6,097 nt of DNA from JAIOHN01 sp038258185. GTDB lineage: Bacteria; Chloroflexota; Anaerolineae; Aggregatilineales; Phototrophicaceae. The notes beneath the pieces were generated by a model, which was not told the DNA's origin, made no database searches, and saw nothing but the letters and a program-made list of their open reading frames with translations. Both the position numbers and the translations under genes were made by a program. This document shows positions 1 through 4,829 of the stretch, in pieces; the stretch's first letter is position 1, and each line of letters opens with the position of its first letter. The stretch covers positions 1 to 6,097 of the forward strand of contig JBBSQD010000340.1 of the NCBI GenBank assembly GCA_038258185.1, written 5' to 3'.

Positions 1-57
1 CAGCAGGTCAACCATCTGCTGGCGCTGGCCCTGGAAATAATTCAATAGGTCGGACAT
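1..57 (-). CDS. 5' end of a CDS, possibly an M20-family metallopeptidase (partial)
   Basis: Only the first 19 codons are inside the window; the frame runs off the left edge without a stop. The N-terminus reads MSDLLNYFQGQRQQMVDLL. Short amphipathic openings of the type 'll-yf-.-rq.-mv.LL' are common at the start of M20 (carboxypeptidase G2-like) zinc peptidases, where they precede a conserved 'LVeIeSps' segment. That segment would lie outside the window, so the product name is a guess from similarity of style. The start is well supported: an AAAGGAG Shine-Dalgarno sequence lies 4 bases before ATG. The gene has the same orientation as the rest of the window but is about 190 bases from the lipoprotein stop, with a repeat between, so it may be its own transcription unit. 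Confidence 0.6.
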   Translation of the reverse strand, partial: MSDLLNYFQGQRQQMVDLL

Positions 58-61
58 GAGA

Positions 62-68
62 CTCCTTT
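62..68 (-). promoter_or_regulatory. Ribosome binding site of the partial peptidase-like CDS
   Basis: The minus strand reads AAAGGAG with only 4 bases (TCTC) before the ATG at 55-57. The core is a near-perfect anti-Shine-Dalgarno complement, although the spacing is on the short side. It fixes the start of the gene that leaves the window at the left edge. Confidence 0.65.
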
Positions 69-104
69 ATGGGGTATACGGGTCATACAATAGATCAATG
101 ATAA

Positions 105-235
105 CTTCCCCTCACTCCCTGCAAAGCGTCCCGGTGCGCAGCCTGTCTATGGCACTCCCCACAAAATGCGAAGAGGTTCAGAATAGGTTTTCTCCCTTCT
201 CCACGGGTGGGAGAAGGGCTGGGGTTGAGGGGGAG
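105..235. repeat. REP/MITE-like element with imperfect terminal inverted repeats and an internal hairpin
   Basis: Positions 105-119 and 221-235 are inverted copies of a C-rich/G-rich 15-mer, matching at 12 of 15 positions. Inside the right part, 194-202 (CCCTTCTCC) and 210-218 (GGAGAAGGG) form a perfect 9-bp stem with a 7-base loop. The pattern of a pyrimidine-rich arm, a small loop, a purine-rich arm and then GGGGTTGAGGGG resembles short palindromic intergenic repeats found in many copies in diverse bacteria. I see no target-site duplication and no coding capacity. The hairpin has no U-tract on either side, so it is not a standard intrinsic terminator, although it could protect or end the lipoprotein mRNA. 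It fills most of the 187-base gap at 58-244, where no gene was seen. Confidence 0.45.
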
Positions 236-244
236 TCATACCCG

Positions 245-1573
245 CTAAAACGGGCAGAGATCGTTAGCGGTATAGCTTGGGCTGCGGTTGCCATAACGGT
301 TGAGCAGTTCAAGTGCTTCTGGCCGCGCAGTGATTATATCCTGAACCGCCTGACAGGCGCTACGGAGATTGTTCGTGGTCTGGAAGCTGTCCCAGAAGGC
401 AACCGCCATCGGCGCATAAACCGGGGCGGCCTGCAGGTCGCTGTAATTGGTGATGATGGCCTGATACATGGATAGCAACCGTTCATCCTCAGTAAAGGCA
501 TACACCGTCAGCAGCCGATAGAGGATATAACTGTTATGAATATCCTGCTCATTGTTAAACCAGTTCTGCAGATTGCTGTCATTGAGCGCCAGTTGATACA
601 GGTCAATCGCGGCATCCAGTTGGCGACGCTGCACATTGCGGTCGGCCTGATGAATGACCTGAATACGGAAGCGCGGCGGGTCGAGCTGCGTGATGGACAG
701 CAGATAGCCGGTGCCATCCCAATCATAAATCTGGACACCGGTGCGTAATGGGCCGGTGTTGGGGGTGCCGCTGCTGCTTAAACGGGCGACAATTTCCAGC
801 ACGCGGTCGTTATCCATATCGGTGACGCTCGGCGGATCGACGCTGGTAATGGCGCGACTGAGCAGGCTGGTAAAACGGCCTTCGCTGACCCGCCACGTAA
901 TAAGCTGCGTCTGATAGACACACTCGCTGCCCGCTTCTTCGGTGTCGATCAGCTCGCACTGTAAGCCGCTATACAGCACATCCGGCTGGCTGTCTACATT
1001 GACATCCCCCAGATAAATCAACTGTGGGATTCCGTCCTCATCAATCACCTGATACTGTGAAATATACCGTCCGGCGCTGCATCCCAGAATCATCAGCACG
1101 CCGCTATCGCTTTCCGGCACATTAAAGGTCACCAGCACTTCGGGTGTGCCTTCGCCGGTCAGGTCAAAATCAGCGCGGACAATGCCCGTTTCGCCCAGCA
1201 CATCCCAATCGTCGCGCAGATTGTCCTGCAGGGTCGCAGGTGCGCCACCGCTGGACAGAAAACGTGTGATTTCGTCCGCCATATCGCGTGCATCAATTGG
1301 CTGTGGCGCAAGCTGAGGCGCGGCAGCAGGCGGGCAGGCTGTGTAATCGGGCGTGACTGTGGGACGGATCGCCAGCGCAACTGCCGTCGCCGGATTGGCG
1401 CGAATCGAACCATCCAGCGGCAACGCCACCACCGGCGGCAGTACGCCACGAATGGTGCGTCCGGGGGTCATGGTTGGGAAGGCAATCACCGTGGGTGCGC
1501 TGTTGGATGACGCAGCAGCACAACCGGCCAACAGCGCAATCAGTATGAGTAGGGCAAGGCTTCGACTGAACAT
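245..1573 (-). CDS. Secreted lipoprotein with FG-GAP/VCBS-like repeats and a helical (TPR-like) C-terminus
   Basis: I chose the ATG at 1573 (442 residues) because it gives a textbook lipoprotein signal: Arg4, a Leu/Ile/Ala-rich core, and lipobox LAGC with the lipidated Cys at residue 18. In-frame ATG at 1591 and TTG at 1609 are possible, but no start has a strong Shine-Dalgarno sequence. After a Pro/Thr/Ala-rich linker (about 20-95) come three Asp-rich segments around residues 135-146 (DFDLTGEGTPEV), 190-199 (DVNVDSQPDV) and 252-261 (DMDNDRVLEI). They look like the Ca-binding loops of FG-GAP/VCBS beta-propeller-type repeats. From about 315 on, the sequence is helical and TPR-like (for example DAAIDLYQLAL). 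Several Cys pairs (205/218 and 407/439) could form disulfides outside the cytoplasm. The gene starts about 45 bases after the MFS stop and is probably cotranscribed with it. The function is unknown; an extracytoplasmic scaffold or binding role is inference. Confidence 0.85.
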   Translation of the reverse strand: MFSRSLALLILIALLAGCAAASSNSAPTVIAFPTMTPGRTIRGVLPPVVALPLDGSIRANPATAVALAIRPTVTPDYTACPPAAAPQLAPQPIDARDMADEITRFLSSGGAPATLQDNLRDDWDVLGETGIVRADFDLTGEGTPEVLVTFNVPESDSGVLMILGCSAGRYISQYQVIDEDGIPQLIYLGDVNVDSQPDVLYSGLQCELIDTEEAGSECVYQTQLITWRVSEGRFTSLLSRAITSVDPPSVTDMDNDRVLEIVARLSSSGTPNTGPLRTGVQIYDWDGTGYLLSITQLDPPRFRIQVIHQADRNVQRRQLDAAIDLYQLALNDSNLQNWFNNEQDIHNSYILYRLLTVYAFTEDERLLSMYQAIITNYSDLQAAPVYAPMAVAFWDSFQTTNNLRSACQAVQDIITARPEALELLNRYGNRSPSYTANDLCPF

Positions 1574-1618
1574 AAGGCTCAGTATAGCCATGATGCCAGC
1601 CTGCGCCAATGGCGATTC

Positions 1619-2815
1619 TTAAGCCGCCATATCCGGCAGTTTATCCACGCGCAGCAGCAGCGCCGCACCGATGATGATTGCGCCGATGGCGACAAACGCC
1701 AGCGGCAGCGATTGCGCCGCCACCGCCGCATACAATGGTCCCCTGGCCGCCACGAACAGATTGACGAACATATTGATGAGCGACAGCACGGTCGCGCGGT
1801 TGCGTCCGGTAATCAGCGCGTTCTGATAAGCCGAAAATAACGGGCTGCGTGTGTCATTGGTGGCATACATCCAGGTGATGACCAGCCACGTCGCCATCGG
1901 GCCAGCCACCAGCGCCAGCACGATATACGAAATGCCGGGTAGCAGCGTCAGCAGGGTGATGCCCCAGCGCGCCCCCAGCACTTCCTCAACCCGATAGGCG
2001 TAGCGCTGCGTAAACGCCGCCAGCAGACTGCCAAGCGATAGCGTCAGCCCGATGGCAAACGGCGAGACATCATTGGCGGTCAGGTAGGTCGGCCCCAGTG
2101 TAGTCACCAGCAGCGCGCCGCCGGGCACAGTCAGCACGGTCAGCAGGGTGATGCGCTGCAAACGCCTGCTGCGATTGAGTTCGGCCAGCCCGGTGCGCAA
2201 AATCGCTAGCGCCCCCGGTCGATTAACGTCCCAGTCCGTCTCCGGTTCGCGTAATGTCAGACTGATGAATGCGCCGATCAGTAACGCCAGTACGGTTAAG
2301 CCAATGGCGATCTGAAACTGTGGCAACTGAAGATCGGTCACGATCAAGCCACCGAGAATGGGCGAGATGAAAAAGGCGATCTGCCCCCAACTGTTGACGC
2401 GCCCCATCGCCTGTTTCATCAGCTCATCGCGGTTTTCCACTGGCAGGCTGTCATAGATGATGGCCTCCTTCGCGCCGGAGCCAAACGCATGACCGATGCC
2501 GACCAGCACTGCTCCCACCAGAAAGTGTGGATAAGCTGTGCCGAACAGAAACAGCGACTCGCCCAACATCAGCAGCAGTGACCAAAATAGCAGCGACCAT
2601 TTGCGTCCGATGCGATCCGCGACAATTCCCGTGGGGACTTCCATCAGGAAGATGGTGCCGGTAACGACCGTTTCCAGCGCGGCGATCTCCACCAGCGACA
2701 GTCCACGCAGGTGCAGATACAGCGCGGAAATGTGCAGGTAGACATGGAAGCGGGTACAGAAATTAATCAGAACAACTTTGGTGATGGTATCAAAAGCGGG
2801 TAAACGGCGCAGCAT
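1619..2815 (-). CDS. Major facilitator superfamily (MFS) transporter, probable drug/metabolite exporter
   Basis: The 398-residue protein has about 12 hydrophobic segments in two six-helix halves, separated by a polar stretch at about 190-220; this is normal MFS length. The loop between helices 2 and 3 carries motif A, GIVADRIGRK at residues 63-72, which is diagnostic for MFS. The segment SGAKEAIIYDSL (113-124) and the C-terminal-half segments TRSPLFSAYQN (322-332) and GRNRATVLSLIN (337-348) are typical of the MFS_1 multidrug-efflux-like group. The substrate cannot be told from sequence. The start is supported by AAAGGA (2824-2829) 8 bases before ATG. It has its own candidate promoter and a long leader with an intrinsic terminator just upstream, which suggests regulated expression. 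A lipoprotein gene follows closely. Confidence 0.93.
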   Translation of the reverse strand: MLRRLPAFDTITKVVLINFCTRFHVYLHISALYLHLRGLSLVEIAALETVVTGTIFLMEVPTGIVADRIGRKWSLLFWSLLLMLGESLFLFGTAYPHFLVGAVLVGIGHAFGSGAKEAIIYDSLPVENRDELMKQAMGRVNSWGQIAFFISPILGGLIVTDLQLPQFQIAIGLTVLALLIGAFISLTLREPETDWDVNRPGALAILRTGLAELNRSRRLQRITLLTVLTVPGGALLVTTLGPTYLTANDVSPFAIGLTLSLGSLLAAFTQRYAYRVEEVLGARWGITLLTLLPGISYIVLALVAGPMATWLVITWMYATNDTRSPLFSAYQNALITGRNRATVLSLINMFVNLFVAARGPLYAAVAAQSLPLAFVAIGAIIIGAALLLRVDKLPDMAA

Positions 2816-2854
2816 AAACTCGATCCTTTCTTAAGGGCGCACAGGGTTAGAATC

Positions 2855-2882
2855 AAAAACGCCGCAGGTTTCCCTGACGGCG
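2855..2882 (-). terminator. Intrinsic (rho-independent) terminator between ccmD and the MFS gene
   Basis: On the minus strand CGCCG-T-CAGG pairs with CCTG-CGGCG (9 bp, one bulged T at 2877) around a GAAA tetraloop, and is followed directly by TTTTT. This is a classic strong terminator in the direction of all genes here. It would end read-through from the ccm genes and also stop transcripts that start at the promoter at 3039-3066, so it may act as an attenuator for the MFS gene. A further 6-bp inverted repeat (GCGCAC at 2837-2842 and GTGCGC at 2882-2887) spans it and could compete with its base. Confidence 0.8.
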
Positions 2883-2892
2883 TGCGCTTTAA

Positions 2893-2922
2893 AGACAGAA
2901 TCGATTCAAACAGGCAGAATCG
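2893..2922 (-). repeat. Short direct repeat in the MFS leader
   Basis: Two 11-mers on the plus strand, at 2893-2903 (AGACAGAATCG) and 2912-2922 (AGGCAGAATCG), match at 10 of 11 positions with a 19-base period. A perfect 10-bp palindrome GAATCGATTC (2898-2907) overlaps the first. In RNA these give alternative CGATTC/GAATCG pairings just before the terminator; in DNA they could be protein sites. The function is unproven and short matches of this kind can occur by chance. Confidence 0.35.
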
Positions 2923-2969
2923 GCCAACTGGTCAAACAACACCACATAAAAGAGGGATACCCCGGCGGT

Positions 2970-2996
2970 TTAATTGTCGGCCAGTGTGCTTGCCAT
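2970..2996 (-). CDS. Candidate 8-codon leader peptide upstream of the MFS gene
   Basis: The minus strand has AGGA (3007-3010), 10 bases, then ATG and the peptide MASTLADN followed by TAA. It lies early in the predicted leader RNA and about 90 bases before the terminator. Short peptides in this position control some antibiotic-resistance efflux and ABC-F genes through ribosome stalling. Here the peptide does not match a known stalling motif, and so short an ORF could be chance. I list it because of its position between promoter and terminator, not because of its sequence. Confidence 0.25.
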   Translation of the reverse strand: MASTLADN

Positions 2997-3021
2997 TGGC
3001 GTGATTTCCTGATAATTTAGT

Positions 3022-3056
3022 GCGAATACGATCTGCATATTGTAACGGGTATTCGC
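3022..3056. promoter_or_regulatory. Inverted repeat (operator-like) centred on the -10 box of the MFS promoter
   Basis: GCGAATAC (3022-3029) and GTATTCGC (3049-3056) on the plus strand are a perfect 8-bp inverted repeat separated by 19 bases. Its centre at 3039 falls on the edge of the predicted -10 box. Half-sites two to three helical turns apart around a promoter core fit a dimeric repressor or a MerR-like site, but no regulator gene is in the window. There is no U-tract, so it is not a terminator. The regulator is unknown. Confidence 0.45.
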
Positions 3057-3066
3057 GCAAAATCAA
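3039..3066 (-). promoter_or_regulatory. Probable sigma70-type promoter for the MFS/lipoprotein genes
   Basis: On the minus strand TTGATT (3061-3066) and TACAAT (3039-3044) are separated by 16 bases; TACAAT matches the -10 consensus at 5 of 6 positions and TTGATT matches the -35 at 4 of 6. It sits 21 bases after the ccmD stop codon and gives a start near 3032. The position between the end of one gene cluster and the leader of the next supports a real promoter. Confidence 0.55.
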
Positions 3067-3087
3067 TTTGAAAACAGGATTTCTGCA

Positions 3088-3231
3088 CTAATTATCGCGG
3101 CGCAGTTCTTCGATAAGCTGCATGTCTTTATGCAGGTTGCGATAACGGGCGAACATCGAGCCGATAAACCCGACGACGATTAGCGTCACAGCGGACAAAG
3201 CCAGAATGAGATAAGCAGTTGTATCGGGCAT
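3088..3231 (-). CDS. ccmD: CcmD-like small membrane protein of cytochrome c maturation
   Basis: This 47-residue ORF is short enough to be lost by common length cut-offs. It starts MPDTTAYLILALSAVTLIVV, with one transmembrane helix at about residues 6-28, followed by a basic, helical tail (ARYRNLHKDMQL, then acidic residues). Size, topology and place directly after ccmC match CcmD, the small System I protein that helps the CcmABC complex release heme-loaded CcmE. CcmD sequences are poorly conserved, so the name rests on shape and context. AAGGAG (3239-3244) lies 7 bases before the ATG and overlaps the ccmC stop; the gap to ccmC is 11 bases. In many genomes ccmE comes next, but here a promoter and a terminator follow instead. 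Confidence 0.82.
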   Translation of the reverse strand: MPDTTAYLILALSAVTLIVVGFIGSMFARYRNLHKDMQLIEELRRDN

Positions 3232-3238
3232 GAGTGTT

Positions 3239-3244
3239 CTCCTT
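3239..3244 (-). promoter_or_regulatory. Ribosome binding site of ccmD, overlapping the ccmC stop
   Basis: The minus strand reads AAGGAG then AACACTC and ATG. The TAA stop of ccmC supplies the first bases of the site, so termination on ccmC and initiation on ccmD are physically coupled. This strong site is the main evidence that the 47-codon ORF is translated. Confidence 0.75.
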
Positions 3245-3995
3245 AACCCTTCAGAACTTCCATTTTAGCCGCCTCGACCTGATCCACGCGGTTTTGCAGG
3301 CGGATGCGGTGCCACATCAAAGTGATGGGCAGCAGCAATCCCCAGATGGGCAGGTTGACCAGCAGCGCCACGACTACGCCACGGGTGGCATCAAACGTGC
3401 CTTCCGCGCTTTGCGGACTGCTGCCGATGACTGCCGGGTGAATGGTGTCCGGGCGAATGCGGATAATAATCAGTGTGAGAATGACGGTGGTGATCGCCAG
3501 AATGCCATAGACCGAGGCGAAACGTCGGCGGCGCTCCGGGTTTTCGATCCCGCTGCGCAGCATCAGATACGCCGCGTAAGTCAGGCACATGATGGCGGCG
3601 GAGGTCAGGCGCGGGTCCCATGTCCACCACGTATTCCAGATCGGACGTGCCCAGATGCTGCCCGTGACGACATTGACCAGCGAGAACGCCAGCCCAACTT
3701 CAGCCCCGGCCAGTGCCAGTGTGTCCCAGCGATTGTTGCGCGTGCGCAGATACTGCACGCCGCCGATTACCGTCGCGCTGAATGCCAGAAATGCCCCAAA
3801 GAACGCCGGCATGTGAATATAAAAAATCCGTTGGACATCGCCCTGTTCGCGGTCTGGGCCGACATAGACCAGCGCCATATACAGACCCAGCGCCACCGCG
3901 ATCACCGTGGCAATCGTCAGAATGCGCAGCAGGGAAGGGGTGCTGTCCGAAGTTGCTGTCTCGTGCCGCGCAGGCACATTTTGAACAGCGCTCAT
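3243..3995 (-). CDS. ccmC: Heme exporter/heme-handling protein CcmC, cytochrome c maturation System I
   Basis: The 250-residue membrane protein has six predicted helices (about 25-45, 62-84, 95-112, 129-147, 158-180 and 205-228), the standard CcmC length and topology. The heme-handling WWD segment is clear at residues 111-132 (TGSIWARPIW then NTWWTWDPRLTS). His61 in the YIHMPAFF segment and His186 in TIHPAVIG are the expected external heme ligands on either side of it. The family attaches heme to CcmE on the outer face of the cytoplasmic membrane. The second His motif differs from the usual W-x-x-LHQ form. The start ATG has GAGGAG (4007-4012) upstream, with a rather long spacer of 11 bases. 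It lies between ccmB, 156 bases away, and a CcmD-like gene 11 bases away. Confidence 0.95.
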   Translation of the reverse strand: MSAVQNVPARHETATSDSTPSLLRILTIATVIAVALGLYMALVYVGPDREQGDVQRIFYIHMPAFFGAFLAFSATVIGGVQYLRTRNNRWDTLALAGAEVGLAFSLVNVVTGSIWARPIWNTWWTWDPRLTSAAIMCLTYAAYLMLRSGIENPERRRRFASVYGILAITTVILTLIIIRIRPDTIHPAVIGSSPQSAEGTFDATRGVVVALLVNLPIWGLLLPITLMWHRIRLQNRVDQVEAAKMEVLKG

Positions 3996-4016
3996 AAGTA
4001 CACTTACTCCTCATCT

Positions 4017-4051
4017 AAATCTTAGTATAGAATTGTGAAAATCTTAGCATA
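4017..4051. repeat. Two 13-mer direct repeats at 22-bp spacing upstream of ccmC
   Basis: The plus-strand copies at 4017-4029 (AAATCTTAGTATA) and 4039-4051 (AAATCTTAGCATA) match at 12 of 13 positions. The 22-bp period is about two helical turns, so both copies face the same side of the DNA. The copy nearer ccmC covers the candidate -10 box. This fits tandem sites for a regulator, but the region is AT-rich and the regulator is unknown. Confidence 0.4.
4024..4029 (-). promoter_or_regulatory. Possible -10 box of an internal ccmC promoter
   Basis: The minus strand reads TATACT, 5 of 6 matches to the -10 consensus, 28 bases before the ccmC ATG, and would give a start near 4017. No good -35 box lies 16-18 bases upstream, so a promoter here would be weak or activator-dependent. 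The AT-rich 4016-4112 stretch in an otherwise GC-richer operon makes an internal promoter plausible. Confidence 0.3.
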
Positions 4052-4112
4052 TCTACAAAAAATTACCAGAAAGTCTCATAATTTGGTGATTTATTGACAA
4101 CATTACCAACGT

Positions 4113-4140
4113 GTACGGACATGGCATGCCATGTCCGTAC
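4113..4140. repeat. Perfect 28-bp palindrome between ccmB and ccmC
   Basis: The left half GTACGGACATGGCA is followed directly by its exact reverse complement, 14 bp per arm with no spacer. It lies 11 bases after the ccmB stop. In RNA it would make a long hairpin, and in DNA a cruciform or a symmetric protein site. No U-tract follows on the minus strand, so it is not a standard terminator. Perfect palindromes with this GTA-GGAC...GTCC-TAC style are common intergenic dispersed repeats in some Chloroflexota and cyanobacteria, so insertion of a REP-like element between ccmB and ccmC is my preferred reading. mRNA stabilisation of the upstream part is an alternative. Confidence 0.75.
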
Positions 4141-4151
4141 GAGTCAAAGAT

Positions 4152-4829
4152 TTAATCTTCGATGATATATTCAAATAACAGAAAACACATGACCAGATAG
4201 ATAAAATCCACGACCAATAGAATCTGCGGCCATGCGATCCAGTCTTCCAGCGGCGCGTCATTCAGAATACTGGTCGAGGCACGCACCACCGCCAGCAGCA
4301 CCGGCAGTGCCACCGGCAGCATAATAATCGGTAGCAGTGACTCGCGGGCGCGGGTTTGCGCGGTCATCGTCGCCAGCAAGGTGCCGACGGTCGAAAAGCC
4401 GAGAGTCCCCAGCACAACCATCACCAGAATCCACGGACGCACCAGCGAAATATTATAGAGCACGGTCATCAGTGGCATCAGAATCAGCCCGACCAGCAGC
4501 GAGAACAGAAAATTACCCGCCAACTTGCCGAAGAAAATCGTGGCGCGGTTAATGGGGGCCATGAGTAACGCGTTCATCGTGCCCTGTTCGCGCTCCATTG
4601 CCATGCTGCGATTCAGGCCGAGGATAACCGCATACACAATCGTCACCCACAGCACCCCGCTGATGGCTTCCTGCCGCGCCAGCCGATCCAGTTCCAGCGC
4701 GAAGCTGAAAATCAGCACACTGAGCAGCGCAAATAACGCCATCGCGCTGACCAATTCGCGGCTGCGGACTTCGGCGCGCAGGTCTTTGCCGATAATGGAT
4801 AGCACAGCTTTGAGAAAGGGCGTGTTCAT
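4152..4829 (-). CDS. ccmB: Heme ABC exporter permease CcmB
   Basis: The protein has 225 residues and six hydrophobic helices (about 27-47, 55-72, 107-125, 130-155, 165-183 and 200-222), matching CcmB in length. Two family-typical segments are visible: the cytoplasmic MEREQGTMNALLMAPI loop (residues 78-93) after helix 2, and RARESLLPIIMLPVALPVLL (160-179), the conserved R-E-LLP-LP-P-L stretch. CcmB pairs with the ATPase CcmA in the inner membrane and works with CcmC and CcmD to release heme-loaded CcmE. Its ATG overlaps the ccmA stop by 4 bases (ATGA), which indicates translational coupling. After its TAA comes the 28-bp palindrome, so ccmC is not directly coupled to it. Confidence 0.95.
   Translation of the reverse strand: MNTPFLKAVLSIIGKDLRAEVRSRELVSAMALFALLSVLIFSFALELDRLARQEAISGVLWVTIVYAVILGLNRSMAMEREQGTMNALLMAPINRATIFFGKLAGNFLFSLLVGLILMPLMTVLYNISLVRPWILVMVVLGTLGFSTVGTLLATMTAQTRARESLLPIIMLPVALPVLLAVVRASTSILNDAPLEDWIAWPQILLVVDFIYLVMCFLLFEYIIED

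Larger units (their letters stand above)
2816..3032 (-). promoter_or_regulatory. Long 5' leader of the MFS gene, candidate attenuation region
   Basis: From the predicted transcription start near 3032 to the MFS ATG the leader is about 215 bases long. In order it holds an AGGA plus an 8-codon upstream ORF (2970-2996), a short hairpin with CGATTC (2917-2922) pairing GAATCG (2902-2907) around a 9-base loop, and the intrinsic terminator at 2855-2882. The leader also contains ACCGCCGG just after the upstream ORF; its CGCCG could pair with CGGCG of the terminator 3' arm, giving a possible but weak antiterminator. Only 39 bases separate the T-tract from the ATG, too few for another promoter plus the ribosome binding site. 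MFS mRNA must therefore be read through the terminator. I do not recognise a known riboswitch class. Confidence 0.5.

Noticed and set aside
56..475. Plus-strand open frame of 139 codons spanning the left repeat and the lipoprotein end
   Set aside because: It starts within the ribosome-binding area of the minus-strand gene, runs through the inverted-repeat element into the antisense of the lipoprotein, and shows no family pattern.
1619..2815. The MFS protein as a heme or cytochrome-related exporter because of its ccm neighbours
   Set aside because: A terminator and a separate promoter divide it from the ccm genes, and its motifs are those of general efflux MFS proteins, so nothing ties it to heme.
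2824..2856. Promoter directly after the terminator (TTGATT, 17 bases, TAAGAA)
   Set aside because: The -10 match is poor, and a start there would leave the AAAGGA site largely untranscribed, so it cannot be the normal MFS promoter.
3234..4025. A 263-codon open frame on the plus strand, antisense to ccmC
   Set aside because: It mirrors ccmC almost exactly, is rich in Arg, Gln, Asp and His without domain-like pattern, and lacks hydrophobic or motif structure. ccmC on the other strand has a full set of family motifs, so this is a compositional shadow.
4113..4140. The 28-bp palindrome as a rho-independent terminator for ccmAB
   Set aside because: The hairpin is strong, but what follows on the minus strand is ACGTTGGTAATG, with no U-tract.
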